Source of the DNA: Clostridium ljungdahlii DSM 13528
Lineage (GTDB): Bacteria > Bacillota > Clostridia > Clostridiales > Clostridiaceae
Direction of reading: 5' to 3'
Assembly: GCF_000143685.1 (NCBI RefSeq)
Contig: NC_014328.1
Coordinates: 3,658,001-3,722,000, forward strand
Length of the DNA stretch: 64,000 nucleotides
Shown: positions 27,784 through 38,224 of the stretch, piece after piece
Layout: each line of letters opens with the position of its first letter
How positions within the stretch are numbered: position 1 is the stretch's first letter
The notes under the pieces: model-generated
Database searches by the model: none
Told to the model about the DNA's origin: nothing
Seen by the model: the letters and a program-made list of their open reading frames with translations, nothing else
Made by a program: the position numbers and the translations under genes

Positions 27784-28302
27784 CTAAACATTATATTTAG
27801 TAAGAGAAATTACATCATAGCCTTCTAATTTTTCCCTGCCTTTTAAATCCGTCAATTCTATAACAAATCCTATAGTAACAACTTCCCCACCTGCTTGTTC
27901 TATAAGTTTCACCACAGAAGCAGTAGTGCCACCTGTTGCAAGCAAGTCATCAATTATTACCACTCTATCTCCCTTTTTTATTGCATCTTTGTGCATTTCA
28001 AGTATATCACTGCCATATTCTAAGTCATAACTAACACTAAAAGTATCATAAGGCAACTTTCCCTTTTTTCTTATAGGAACGAAACCTGCACCTATGGCAT
28101 AGGCTATAGGTGCTCCAAATAAAAATCCTCTTGCTTCAGGCCCTACTACTACGTCAATATGTTTATTTTTTAAATATCTAGCTATTTTATTTACTGTATG
28201 CTTAAAAGCTGTTTTATCCTGCAGCAAAGTAGTTATATCTTTAAAACTTATTCCTTCCTTTGGAAACCCATCTATTACTCTTATTTTATCTTTTAAATCC
28301 AC
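27784..28302 (-). CDS. apt: Adenine phosphoribosyltransferase
   Basis: This 172-residue purine-salvage enzyme makes AMP from adenine and PRPP. The PRPP-binding signature [16 protein letters not shown] is at about residues 121-136, and the substrate loop with [16 protein letters not shown] near 53 is intact. Length is standard. It sits between the RecJ-like gene and relA, matching the common clostridial order recJ-apt-relA. Confidence 0.97.
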   Translation of the reverse strand: MDLKDKIRVIDGFPKEGISFKDITTLLQDKTAFKHTVNKIARYLKNKHIDVVVGPEARGFLFGAPIAYAIGAGFVPIRKKGKLPYDTFSVSYDLEYGSDILEMHKDAIKKGDRVVIIDDLLATGGTTASVVKLIEQAGGEVVTIGFVIELTDLKGREKLEGYDVISLTKYNV

Positions 28303-28403
28303 CTGTAATCCCCCCTAAAAATAACTTAATCATTCCAATAGAAACCTACTTTACAATTATATATTAAATATTGATACATATTCAAGTTTAAGATATTTTA
28401 CCT

Positions 28404-29252
28404 TTATATAATCTCATTTTTCAAATATTTAGCTATTTGTTCTGCCCTATCCATATTTTCAGTTATAAAAAGCTCTACTGCAATCCTTGCATTATCTATA
28501 TATCTCTTGTTCTTAATTGAGCACATCATTTTATTTGACAATTCACGTACATTCTCTATATTCACACTAGAAATATCATTCACTTTAAGTAGTGCCCTTA
28601 CTCCATAATTATTTGTACATTTTAAATAATACATACCTTCATTTACCATTATCTTATTTTCACCAGTTATATCAATTCCCCGAGAAAAAATACCTAAAGC
28701 TACAAGATCTAAATACTTACTTATGTACTTCATATCATAATACATTGATATAGCCTGAGATAACTTAAAGGTAACACCTACCGCTGTTAAATCTTTAAAT
28801 GGATATGTACACTGCTTCTGATTGGGATTTACAATAATGGCTTTCGGCAAAATTTCCCCAGATTTATGGTAATCTGTTATTATAACATCAATACCCAAAG
28901 TTTTGCATAACTCTATCTGTGAAACGCTTTGAATTCCACAGCCAGCTGTTATTATAACCTTTGCACCTAAAAATTTTATGTGGTTTTTTATTATATCTGA
29001 CTTTATACTATAATCATTAATTTTATCAGAGATAAAATATTCTACATCTGCATTTAAATATTTTAACACTAATAACATAAGTGACACCGAAGTTATACCA
29101 TCCAAGTCACATGTACCATAAATTACAATTTTTTCTCTCTCATTTACTGCTTTTATTATTCTTTTTAAAGCTTTCTCCATATCCTTTAAAAGAAAAGGGT
29201 TATTCATACCTAAAAAATTAAAATCCTGTATATTATCTTTTTGCCTCTCCAT
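28404..29252 (-). CDS. Truncated, probably catalytically dead RecJ-like DHH protein
   Basis: This 282-residue protein corresponds to the N-terminal DHH half of RecJ, which is normally about 570-590 residues. The N terminus NPFLLKDMEKA and the frame IVIYGTCDLDGITS are RecJ-like. The second motif reads ITAGCG where active enzymes have ITVDCG (Gly104 for Asp). The DHH signature reads TDYH (Tyr128 for His), and the later LGTxAD-type motif reads LGIFSR (Arg191 for Asp). The DHHA1 and OB domains are missing. The start at 29252 follows GGAGG; a GTG at 29282 overlaps that site. The position between secF and apt is that of recJ in other clostridia. A structural or regulatory role is possible. Confidence 0.8.
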   Translation of the reverse strand: MERQKDNIQDFNFLGMNNPFLLKDMEKALKRIIKAVNEREKIVIYGTCDLDGITSVSLMLLVLKYLNADVEYFISDKINDYSIKSDIIKNHIKFLGAKVIITAGCGIQSVSQIELCKTLGIDVIITDYHKSGEILPKAIIVNPNQKQCTYPFKDLTAVGVTFKLSQAISMYYDMKYISKYLDLVALGIFSRGIDITGENKIMVNEGMYYLKCTNNYGVRALLKVNDISSVNIENVRELSNKMMCSIKNKRYIDNARIAVELFITENMDRAEQIAKYLKNEII

Positions 29253-29342
29253 AATAAAATCCTCCAAATTTATCGAAAGCACTTATATTATAAATGATAT
29301 TGTCTTCTATTACAAATACATTATAGTTAGATTATGTGCAAT

Positions 29343-29380
29343 AAAAAAATCCAGAGTACCAATATACTCTAGATTTTTTA
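29343..29380 (-). terminator. Terminator after secF
   Basis: AAAAATCCAGAGTA and TACTCTAGATTTTT pair with a single mismatch, ending in a T-run on the gene strand, between secF and the RecJ-like gene. Confidence 0.8.
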
Positions 29381-29410
29381 TTTTATCATATTTAATGTAT
29401 ATTTTATAGC

Positions 29411-30286
29411 TTATTCACTTACTGTATGCAACTTTTTTTTATTTCGAAGCATATGTTTCTTTATAATTACCCAACATGGACTAGCTATGCATATAGAAGA
29501 GTAACATCCTGTAATTATTCCTATAAGTATCGGTTCTGAGAAAACTCTTACAGAAGGTACTAAAACATATACTGCTGTCAATGTTATTACAACAGTCAAT
29601 ACTGTATTTATAGATCTTGCCAATGTCTGAGTTACACTGGCATCTGCAACTACTATAGGTTCCTGTCCTCTCATGTATTTTTGATTTTCTCTTATTCTAT
29701 CAAAAACAACTATAGTATCATGGACAGAATAACCTATAACCGTAAGGGCTGCTGCTATAAAGTTAGAGTCTATAGGGACTCTAAGTACTGCGTATACAGA
29801 AAGCATTACAAGCACATTATGAGTTAATGATATAATAGCTGCTATACCAAAACTTAACTCAAACCTTATACCTATATATATAAACATAGCTATGATTGCC
29901 ACTATAACAGCTTGCAGAGCTTTGGTCCTTGTTTCTTGGCCTATAACCGCACCTATATTTTCTTGATTCGTCAAACTACTTTTTTTATACTTTGCCTTTA
30001 CAGCTTTTACAATATTACTAACATCATTATTGCTTAAAGTAGCAGCCTTTATAGATATAGACTTATTATCTACTTTATTGGATTGAAAATCACCAGAGTA
30101 TTTCTTTACTATATTATCTACGTCCTGTTTATTAAAATCCTGACCCACATTTATTTCAACTACTGTACCACCTTTAAAATCCAGTCCATATTCAAGACCT
30201 TTAGTAGCCATAGTAAATATTCCAATAGCAATTATTATAAGGGATATAGTAAACCATATTTTTCTTTTTTCAATAATCTTATACAT
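29411..30286 (-). CDS. secF: Protein translocase subunit SecF
   Basis: This 291-residue inner-membrane RND-type protein partners SecD to use the proton-motive force in Sec export. It has six membrane segments, an N-terminal KIWFTISLIIIAIGI helix, the GLEYGLDFKGGTVVE motif after TM1, and the TM4-TM5 signature GYSVHDTIVVFDRIREN. The start is one base after the secD stop, so the genes are translationally linked. Confidence 0.96.
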   Translation of the reverse strand: MYKIIEKRKIWFTISLIIIAIGIFTMATKGLEYGLDFKGGTVVEINVGQDFNKQDVDNIVKKYSGDFQSNKVDNKSISIKAATLSNNDVSNIVKAVKAKYKKSSLTNQENIGAVIGQETRTKALQAVIVAIIAMFIYIGIRFELSFGIAAIISLTHNVLVMLSVYAVLRVPIDSNFIAAALTVIGYSVHDTIVVFDRIRENQKYMRGQEPIVVADASVTQTLARSINTVLTVVITLTAVYVLVPSVRVFSEPILIGIITGCYSSICIASPCWVIIKKHMLRNKKKLHTVSE

Positions 30287-30287
30287 A

Positions 30288-31562
30288 TTACTTTACTACC
30301 CCCTTTCTAAAGTCATGCACACCAAAGGTTCCAATTGTCTCCTTATGGTTAAACCAACCCATATTAGCTAGTAACTTCATAAGAGTTCTAGTTACCGTTA
30401 TAGCCGTAAACATACTCAAAATTGTACCTATAATAAGGGTAAGTGCAAATCCTTTTACAGAACCTGTACCAATATTATAAAGGACACATCCTGAAATAAT
30501 AGTAGTTATATTTGAATCCAGTATTGAAGTCATGGCTCTTCTAAATCCCGCATCTACAGAGGCCCTAATGGATTTACCGCTTTTAAGCTCCTCTTTAGTT
30601 CTCTCAAATATAAGTATATTGGCATCTACTGCCATACCTACTGTTAACAAAAACGCTGCAATACCAGCTAATGTCAAAGTTACATTTACGTTGGCAAAAG
30701 CTGCTAAAACTATATATACATATAGTACAAGTGCTATATCTGCAACAAGTCCAGGTAATCTATAATATAAAAGCATAAATATCATTACTAACCCTATACC
30801 TATTTTACCTGCCAATATACTAAGTGGAAGTGCATTTGCACCAAGAGAAGCTCCTACAGTTTTAACCTGTACTGGTTTTACTGTAACTGGAAGTGCACCT
30901 GATTTTATCAAATTTGCCTTTGTTTGAGCCTCTTTCATAGTCATGTGACCGCTTATAATAGCCCTACCATCAGTTATGTGTGCATCTACCTGTGGATCTG
31001 ATAGTTTATCCTTATCTAAGTAAATGGTAATTTTTTGCCCCATAAATTTTTGAGTGGCATCTGCAAACTTCTGAGCACCTGATTGATTTAGCTCCAGATT
31101 TATTACACCTTGGCTGCCATTTTGAGGGTCAATAGAAGCTGTGGCATTTTTTACATCCTTACCTGTAAGTATAGTTTTGTTGTCTGGCCCAACAAACTTA
31201 AGATCACCAGTTTTTGCTACACCATCTACTACTTCTTTTGCATCAAATTTTCCAGGTATATCAATTCTTATCCTGTCTTTTCCTTCTCTTACAGTCGTAG
31301 TTTCACTTACTCCTAACTTGTTAACCCTTTGTGAGATCATGTCTACAGTTCTATTTACAGTATCTTGATCCACATTTTTAGACTGTATTTCTTCAAGTAC
31401 AGAAACTCCACCTTGAAGATCAAGTCCTTTATTTATTACTTGGCTAAATGGCTTTAATTTATATCCACCAAAAGTTACTCCATATGCTCCCGTATAAGCT
31501 AAAAAGCCTATTAAAATTATGCATAGAAAGAAAACTACGGTACTTTTCGCCTTAGATTTCAT
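30288..31562 (-). CDS. secD: Protein translocase subunit SecD
   Basis: This 424-residue membrane protein has TM1 at about 7-27, then the extracellular P1 region (NKGLDLQGGVSVLEEI, a short Firmicutes-type P1 without the large head) and five further membrane segments. The transmembrane signature AVDANILIFERTKEE is intact. It works with SecF in late steps of protein export. An AGGAGG-type site precedes the ATG. It heads a secD-secF operon; yajC, usually in the same cluster, is 2.3 kb upstream beyond the SCIFF genes. Confidence 0.96.
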   Translation of the reverse strand: MKSKAKSTVVFFLCIILIGFLAYTGAYGVTFGGYKLKPFSQVINKGLDLQGGVSVLEEIQSKNVDQDTVNRTVDMISQRVNKLGVSETTTVREGKDRIRIDIPGKFDAKEVVDGVAKTGDLKFVGPDNKTILTGKDVKNATASIDPQNGSQGVINLELNQSGAQKFADATQKFMGQKITIYLDKDKLSDPQVDAHITDGRAIISGHMTMKEAQTKANLIKSGALPVTVKPVQVKTVGASLGANALPLSILAGKIGIGLVMIFMLLYYRLPGLVADIALVLYVYIVLAAFANVNVTLTLAGIAAFLLTVGMAVDANILIFERTKEELKSGKSIRASVDAGFRRAMTSILDSNITTIISGCVLYNIGTGSVKGFALTLIIGTILSMFTAITVTRTLMKLLANMGWFNHKETIGTFGVHDFRKGVVK

Positions 31563-31704
31563 TTTTATCCTCCTTCGTCAATAACCAACTACCTCTTATC
31601 CTCACCTATTTACATTAGCAATTATATTACTTAAGAAAAACACCGTCAATACACATATTACAAATAAAGTAATATGATGTATTAAGTTTTTGTAAATGTT
31701 ATTA

Positions 31705-33072
31705 CTATTTTTTCAAAATTCTACTTTTAAGTGCAATGGCACACTCAATTCTCTTTTTCTGCATTTTGCATCCAAGACTGTAAGGTACGTTCATATCCTT
31801 ATTGAAATTGTAATTATTAGCCTGACATCCGCCGCTGCAGTAAAATCTTGCCCAACATTTCTTACATTCAGGTTTGTTATATATGTGAGCAGCCTTAAAT
31901 TGTTTAGAAATATCCTGCCTTAGGTTATCAATATCACTTAAATTTCCCATTTTAAAAGCTTCATTACCTACAAATTGATGACAAGGATATATATCTCCAT
32001 CTGGTGTTATAGCTACATACTCATGTCCTGCCCCACATCCTGATATTCTTTTATATACACAAGGACCGCCTGCAATGTCTATATTAAAATGGTAAAACTT
32101 AAACTTTCCTCCTTCCTTGTTTCTTCTAATCATTTCCTCATATAATTTATCATATTGTTCATAAATAATCGGAAGGTCTTCTTCTCTAAGAGACAATGGA
32201 TCATCCTCTGGAAGTACTACGGGTTCTACAGATATTTCATCAAATCCCTGATCTGCAAGATATTTTATATCTTCGAAGAAATCAATATTATTTCTAGTAA
32301 AAGTTCCTCTAGCATAGTATTGCTTAGACTTGTCCCTTATTTTTACCATCTTTTTTATTTTAGGAAGTATAGAGTCAAAACTTCCTGTACCATCAACCCT
32401 AACTCTTACTTTGTCATTTACTTCTTTTCTTCCATCAATACTTAGTACTATATTTCCCATGTTTTTATCAAGATAATCCATTATCTCATCATTTAACAGG
32501 GTAGCATTGGTAGTCATTGTAAATCTTATATTTTTGTTGTGCAGCTTTTCCTGCTTCTTAGCATACTCTACGATTTCCTTTACTGCATCAAAGGCCATAA
32601 GTGGTTCTCCACCAAACAAATCAACCTCTATATTCTTCCTAGGTCCCGATTTTTCTATAACAAAATCAATAGCCTTTTTTCCTATTTTTGCAGACATGAG
32701 TTTTCTGCGTCCTTTATACTCACCTTCATCTGCAAAACAATATTTGCATCTCAAATTACAATCATGGGCAATATTAAGGCATAATGCTTTTATAAATGAA
32801 GGTTCACTCTCATGCTTTTTTGCAATTCCTTCATATAAATCTTTAGAATACAACATTTCTTTTTCAATTAGCTGTTGTATCTCACCATAAGCCTCCACAA
32901 CTTCTTCTCTTTTATATTTATCATTAAGAAGTTCTACCACTTTTTCAAGTTCTGGCAGTCCTTCATCATCTAAAATATCATATACTAGTTCATCAATTTC
33001 ATGAAGTGCACCAGAGTTTACATCTATAACATATCTATATCCACCCTGGACAAATTTATGAATATTAGCCAA
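31705..33072 (-). CDS. scfB: SCIFF thioether-peptide maturase (radical SAM/SPASM)
   Basis: This 455-residue radical-SAM enzyme matures the six-cysteine peptide encoded just upstream. An N-terminal peptide-recognition (RRE-like) region spans about 1-90. The SAM-cluster motif CNLRCKYCFADEG is at about residues 104-116. The SPASM region near the C terminus has several cysteine groups (GCGAGHEY, DIYPCHQF, CKKCWARFYCSGGC) for auxiliary Fe-S clusters. Known members form Cys-to-Thr thioether links in the SCIFF precursor. It lies 85 bp after the precursor gene with a strong hairpin between them, so enzyme is probably made at lower level than peptide. Confidence 0.95.
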   Translation of the reverse strand: MANIHKFVQGGYRYVIDVNSGALHEIDELVYDILDDEGLPELEKVVELLNDKYKREEVVEAYGEIQQLIEKEMLYSKDLYEGIAKKHESEPSFIKALCLNIAHDCNLRCKYCFADEGEYKGRRKLMSAKIGKKAIDFVIEKSGPRKNIEVDLFGGEPLMAFDAVKEIVEYAKKQEKLHNKNIRFTMTTNATLLNDEIMDYLDKNMGNIVLSIDGRKEVNDKVRVRVDGTGSFDSILPKIKKMVKIRDKSKQYYARGTFTRNNIDFFEDIKYLADQGFDEISVEPVVLPEDDPLSLREEDLPIIYEQYDKLYEEMIRRNKEGGKFKFYHFNIDIAGGPCVYKRISGCGAGHEYVAITPDGDIYPCHQFVGNEAFKMGNLSDIDNLRQDISKQFKAAHIYNKPECKKCWARFYCSGGCQANNYNFNKDMNVPYSLGCKMQKKRIECAIALKSRILKK

Positions 33073-33112
33073 ATTGTTCTCCTCCTAATAAAAGTGTATA
33101 ATTTTTCATTAT

Positions 33113-33156
33113 ATAAATTTTAGGCAGTAACTATTTTGTTACTGCCTAAAATTTAT
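33113..33156 (-). terminator. Attenuating hairpin between SCIFF peptide and maturase genes
   Basis: ATAAATTTTAGGCAGTAAC pairs perfectly with GTTACTGCCTAAAATTTAT around a 6-nt loop (19-bp stem). A T-rich tract follows on the gene strand. It starts immediately after the peptide stop codon. Confidence 0.85.
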
Positions 33157-33157
33157 A

Positions 33158-33295
33158 TTAGTTTTCACAAGCTAAATTGGCAACTGTGCAAGAAGTTTTA
33201 CATGCTGATTGACATGAATTAGCACATTCCTTACATCCTGGTTTTTTTAAACTTTCTTTTATATTAGCATTATTTAAAGTTTTTATATGCTTCAT
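33158..33295 (-). CDS. scfA: Six-cysteine SCIFF peptide precursor
   Basis: This 45-residue peptide has exactly six cysteines (positions 21, 24, 28, 32, 36 and 43), the definition of SCIFF (six cysteines in forty-five residues). It begins MKHIKTLNNANIKESLKKPG, a leader in form, and its core is rich in Cys, Ser and Thr (CQSACKTSCTV), the residues joined by the maturase. A GGAGGAGC ribosome-binding site precedes the ATG at 33295. It is nearly universal in Clostridia; its biological role is still unknown. Confidence 0.97.
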   Translation of the reverse strand: MKHIKTLNNANIKESLKKPGCKECANSCQSACKTSCTVANLACEN

Positions 33296-33393
33296 TCTCT
33301 AAGCTCCTCCAATTAATAAAGTTATCTGTTTGATTATAACATAAAGCTATAATAAAATAAAGTTGTCCATTAAATACGAAGTCTAAGAGATTC

Positions 33394-33762
33394 TCATAAG
33401 TTAATTGCGATCATACCTGATAAAGCTCCTACTATAAGGTCAAGTAGCAATCGTTTTACTCCATAGGAACTTATAGCTGCAGAGTTTCCAGAAATTATAG
33501 AAACTACATACAGTATAAGCAAATATAAAAGAGTTACTCCAATACCCACAAGCCATCCTTTTTTACCTATTCTTCGCACTGCATAAATAACTCCATACAT
33601 TATACTAAGTATGTTTGTAATAACGTAAAATATGTACCTTACTCTTGAACCTATATCTACAAAAGTCATTATAACTGCAAAAATTAAAAGTAAAATAACT
33701 GTAATTATAAAACCTCTAAGAACTCCTTCCACTGCAGAAAGGTAATTACTACCTTTTTCCAA
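33394..33762 (-). CDS. TIGR04086-type membrane protein
   Basis: This 122-residue, very hydrophobic protein has four predicted membrane helices (about 12-34, 42-62, 68-90 and 97-120). It matches the small TIGR04086 family regularly encoded between the SCIFF genes and yajC in clostridia; its function is unknown. Translation starts at TTG (33762), with GGGAGGTG eight bases upstream. That site is part of an inverted repeat reaching to 33811, so initiation may be controlled by RNA folding. Confidence 0.8.
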   Translation of the reverse strand: MEKGSNYLSAVEGVLRGFIITVILLLIFAVIMTFVDIGSRVRYIFYVITNILSIMYGVIYAVRRIGKKGWLVGIGVTLLYLLILYVVSIISGNSAAISSYGVKRLLLDLIVGALSGMIAINL

Positions 33763-33765
33763 ATC

Positions 33766-33811
33766 AAAGCACCTCCCATCTAATAGTATTTATGTAGATA
33801 AAAGGTGCTTT
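33766..33811 (-). promoter_or_regulatory. Inverted repeat covering a ribosome-binding site
   Basis: On the minus strand AAAGCACCT (33803-33811 region) is complementary to AGGTGCTTT (33766-33774), nine base pairs. The latter contains the ribosome-binding site of the TIGR04086 gene. It may be a weak terminator for yajC, or a translation switch. Confidence 0.45.
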
Positions 33812-33822
33812 ATACCTAATTT

Positions 33823-34158
33823 TTAAACTTCTTTTTTTTCTTCCTTTTTTTCCTCTATTTTCTTAGAAGAACTTTCTTGACTTTTAGGTTCAGATAGAAT
33901 ATTTAGTACTCCTGTTTTATCTAACTTTATTCTTACTCTATCCGGTCCTGTTTGAATAGTTATATTTCTGTCCTGGATATTTACAACTTTTCCTATTATG
34001 CCACCCTTAGTCATAACTTCATCATTAACCTTAAGGCTTTCAAGCATTGCATTATATTTCTTTTTTCTCTTGCTTTCTGGTAGAAATATAAGTAAATAAA
34101 AGATTACTACTATAAATAAAAGTGGTGCTAATCTAACCAATGAATCCAATTTTTTCAC
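33823..34158 (-). CDS. yajC: Preprotein translocase subunit YajC
   Basis: This 111-residue protein has one N-terminal membrane helix (APLLFIVVIFYLLIFLP), the following charged KRKKKYNAML segment and the conserved VMTKGGIIGKVVNI domain, all diagnostic of YajC. It associates with SecDF and YidC. The C-terminal 25 residues are a lysine- and glutamate-rich tail. It lies downstream of tgt in the queA-tgt-yajC order common in Firmicutes. Confidence 0.94.
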   Translation of the reverse strand: MKKLDSLVRLAPLLFIVVIFYLLIFLPESKRKKKYNAMLESLKVNDEVMTKGGIIGKVVNIQDRNITIQTGPDRVRIKLDKTGVLNILSEPKSQESSSKKIEEKKEEKKEV

Positions 34159-34184
34159 CTCCTTTTTTTAACAGAGTTTTAATT

Positions 34185-35309
<1,125 letters not shown>

Positions 35310-35324
35310 TCAAACACCTCAAAT

Positions 35325-36350
35325 CTATTTTAAGAACATAGCATCTCCAAAGCTAAAAAATCTATATTTTTCTTTAACTGCACAGTTATATGCATTTAGT
35401 ATTTTTTCTCTTCCACAAAGCGCACTTACAAGCATTATGAGTGTAGACTGGGGTAAATGAAAATTTGTTATAAGTTTATCTACTACTTTATATTTATATC
35501 CAGGATATATAAATATATCCGTCCAACCAGACTGTTCCCTAACTTTTCCGTTTTCATCTCCAATGGTTTCAAGTGTTCTACAGGAAGTAGTCCCCACTGC
35601 AATTATGCTTCCTCCTTTTTCCCTGGTTTCATTTATCATATCTGCAGTTTCTTTCGTCATACAGTAATACTCTGAATGCATATTATGTTCTTCTATATTT
35701 TCAACCTTTACAGGTCTAAAAGTTCCAAGTCCAACATGTAAAGTCAAGAACGCAAGTTTTATCCCTTTATCCTCTATTTTTTTCAGCAATTCCTTAGTAA
35801 AATGAAGACCTGCTGTAGGGGCTGCTGCAGAACCCTCTTCTTTAGAATACACTGTCTGATACATTTCCTTGTCCTCTAATTTTTCTTTTATATATGGAGG
35901 CAGAGGCATTTGACCAAGCCTATCTAGTACTTCTTCAAATATTCCTTCATATTCAAACTTAACAATTCGATTTCCATCTTCTTTCACTGAAACTATTTCT
36001 GCCTTAAGTTCTCCATCTCCAAAGTCAAACCTACTTCCTACCTTAGCTCTTTTTCCAGGCTTAACTAAAGTTTCCCAGGTGTCATCTGCATTTCTCTTTA
36101 GAAGTAAAATTTCCATTTTACCACCACTGCCTTCTTTTGAACCTATAAGCCTTGCTGGCAAAACTCTAGTATCGTTTAATACAAGGCAGTCACCTGGATT
36201 CAAATAATCCAATATATCTTTAAATACCTTATGCTCTATATCACCAGTTTTTTTATCAAGCACCATAAGCCTAGCTTCATCCCTTTGCATTAAAGGATGC
36301 TGTGCAATTAATTCCTCTGGTAAATAAAAATCAAAATCTGTAACTTTCAA
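35325..36350 (-). CDS. queA: S-adenosylmethionine:tRNA ribosyltransferase-isomerase
   Basis: This enzyme of 341 residues adds the cyclopentenediol precursor of queuosine from SAM to preQ1-tRNA. The N terminus [19 protein letters not shown], the middle [13 protein letters not shown], and [13 protein letters not shown] are family hallmarks. A TTG at 36350 with GGAG eight bases upstream gives the usual N terminus and length. The longer frame starting at the ATG at 36368 would place that ribosome-binding site inside the coding region. It is part of the ruvA-ruvB-queA-tgt operon. Confidence 0.95.
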   Translation of the reverse strand: MKVTDFDFYLPEELIAQHPLMQRDEARLMVLDKKTGDIEHKVFKDILDYLNPGDCLVLNDTRVLPARLIGSKEGSGGKMEILLLKRNADDTWETLVKPGKRAKVGSRFDFGDGELKAEIVSVKEDGNRIVKFEYEGIFEEVLDRLGQMPLPPYIKEKLEDKEMYQTVYSKEEGSAAAPTAGLHFTKELLKKIEDKGIKLAFLTLHVGLGTFRPVKVENIEEHNMHSEYYCMTKETADMINETREKGGSIIAVGTTSCRTLETIGDENGKVREQSGWTDIFIYPGYKYKVVDKLITNFHLPQSTLIMLVSALCGREKILNAYNCAVKEKYRFFSFGDAMFLK

Positions 36351-36378
36351 TATTTTCACTCCATTCATCTTGTGTAAA

Positions 36379-37425
36379 TCACATTTTGTCGTCGAACAAT
36401 GAAGACTGGTTAAAATTTTTTTTAGAATTTATACTTCTCTTTCTGTTAAAATGTCTATAAGCACTGTCCGATGCCACTCTACCTCTTGGGGTTCTTATTA
36501 TAAAACCTTTTTGGAGTAGATAAGGCTCATACACATCTTGTATAGTATCTAACTCTTCTCCTATAAAATAGGCTAAGGTTTCTATCCCCACAGGTCCTCC
36601 ATTAAAATTATCAATTATAGCTTTTAATATTTTATTGTCTATGCTATCAAAACCTTCGTTATCAACTTCCATCAATTCAAGAGCTGCTTGACTCGTTTTA
36701 ACGTCTATTATACCATTTCCCTTAACCTCGGAATAATCTCTAACTCTTTTTAATAATCTGTTTGCAATTCTAGGTGTTCCCCTGGACCTTTTTCCTATTT
36801 CAAAAGCTGCATCCGTTTCTATTTTTACTTTAAGTATATCAGCTGATCTTACTATGATTTCACTGAGTTCATCTTCTCTATAAAACTCCATAGGACATAG
36901 TACTCCAAACCTATCCCTTAGTGGCGCTGTTAAAAGTCCCACCCTTGTAGTAGCACCTATCAAAGTGAATTTAGGTAGGTCCAATCTTATAGACTTTGCT
37001 GCAGCTCCCTTTCCTATAACTATATCTAGTGCATAATCCTCCATAGCAGGATATAATATTTCCTCTACACTTCTATTTAACCTGTGTATTTCATCTATAA
37101 AAAGTACATCCATATCATTTAAACTGGTAAGTATTGCAGCCAGGTCTCCTGCCCTTTCTATAGCTGGTCCAGAAGTAATTTTTAGGTTTCCTCCCATTTC
37201 CACAGCAATTATATTAGCAAGAGTAGTTTTTCCAAGACCTGGTGGTCCATAAAGAAGTACATGATCTAGTGCTTCCTTCCTATTTCTAGCGGCCTCTATA
37301 AATATCTTTAGTTTATCTTTTACCTTTTTCTGCCCTATATATTCATTGAGTCTCTTAGGTCTCAAACTATACTCATTTTCTGTATCCTCTTTAATGTTAA
37401 GGGGGGTAACTATTCTATCTTCCAT
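36379..37425 (-). CDS. ruvB: Holliday junction branch-migration ATPase RuvB
   Basis: This 348-residue AAA+ motor forms hexamers that drive branch migration with RuvA. Walker A ([11 protein letters not shown]) is at about 60-70, Walker B ([10 protein letters not shown]) at about 106, sensor 1 (LIGATTRVG) at about 155 and the arginine finger region (LRDRFGV) at about 170. A C-terminal winged-helix DNA-binding domain ends in RTPRGRVAS. It starts 13 bp after ruvA. Confidence 0.97.
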   Translation of the reverse strand: MEDRIVTPLNIKEDTENEYSLRPKRLNEYIGQKKVKDKLKIFIEAARNRKEALDHVLLYGPPGLGKTTLANIIAVEMGGNLKITSGPAIERAGDLAAILTSLNDMDVLFIDEIHRLNRSVEEILYPAMEDYALDIVIGKGAAAKSIRLDLPKFTLIGATTRVGLLTAPLRDRFGVLCPMEFYREDELSEIIVRSADILKVKIETDAAFEIGKRSRGTPRIANRLLKRVRDYSEVKGNGIIDVKTSQAALELMEVDNEGFDSIDNKILKAIIDNFNGGPVGIETLAYFIGEELDTIQDVYEPYLLQKGFIIRTPRGRVASDSAYRHFNRKRSINSKKNFNQSSLFDDKM

Positions 37426-37438
37426 ACTATCACCTAAC

Positions 37439-38035
37439 CTAATTCATTAAAAATTTAAGAGCTTTCTTTATCATATCCTCAGTAGAACTTTCTTTTGTTT
37501 TATCTATGGAAGCTAAGGCTTTATTTCCTTCCTTTTCCGAATATCCAAGTGCTATAAGAGCCTCCAAGACCTCAGAAGTATTTTGAGTTGCATTTATATT
37601 GTCAATATCATCCTCACTATTCGTAAGTTCACCTACATCTATCTTGTCTTTAAGTTCAAGTATGATTCTTTGGGCAGTTTTCTTACCTATTCCAGGTGCC
37701 CTTACCAAATTTTTTTCATCTTCAGATATTATAGCATATTTCAAATTATTTACGTCACTTATGGATAAAATCGAAAGTGCTGCTCTTGCCCCTATACCAT
37801 TTATAGTAAGTAAAAGGTTAAACATACTCAATTCTTCTTTAGTTAAAAAGCCATACAATCCTATAAAATCTTCTCTCACTATCTGCTGCAAATACAACAC
37901 TATATTTTCTCCTACCTTTGGAGTTTTTGCAATCGTACTGCCAGATGTATTTATTTTATAGCCAATTCCATTATTCTCAACTACTATATAATCTTTATTT
38001 ACACCTTTATATATTCCCTTTATGTATTCATACAT
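37439..38035 (-). CDS. ruvA: Holliday junction-binding protein RuvA
   Basis: This 198-residue protein has three domains: an N-terminal OB fold ([12 protein letters not shown] start), two helix-hairpin-helix motifs ([16 protein letters not shown] and [19 protein letters not shown]), and a flexible link to the C-terminal RuvB-contact domain ([12 protein letters not shown]). It tetramerises on four-way junctions. It is directly upstream of ruvB in one operon. Confidence 0.96.
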   Translation of the reverse strand: MYEYIKGIYKGVNKDYIVVENNGIGYKINTSGSTIAKTPKVGENIVLYLQQIVREDFIGLYGFLTKEELSMFNLLLTINGIGARAALSILSISDVNNLKYAIISEDEKNLVRAPGIGKKTAQRIILELKDKIDVGELTNSEDDIDNINATQNTSEVLEALIALGYSEKEGNKALASIDKTKESSTEDMIKKALKFLMN

Positions 38036-38205
38036 CTAAAATTCCTCCAAAATATAGAGACTTATTAAAATTAAGCAAAGCGTTATATTGTAACATATAA
38101 TACTTTATCATTTTAAGTACTTTAGTTCAAGTACTGCAATTCACAATATGGAATTTGTTAAATAACAAATAATGATACTTTTTTCACTAACGTCAAAAAA
38201 TATAG

Positions 38206-38224
38206 AAAAAGCCTCAAAGGCTAT
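38206..38224 (-). terminator. Terminator of the BofC-like gene
   Basis: AGCCTTTGAGGCT hairpin followed by TTTTTC on the gene strand; it overlaps the stop codon. Confidence 0.75.
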
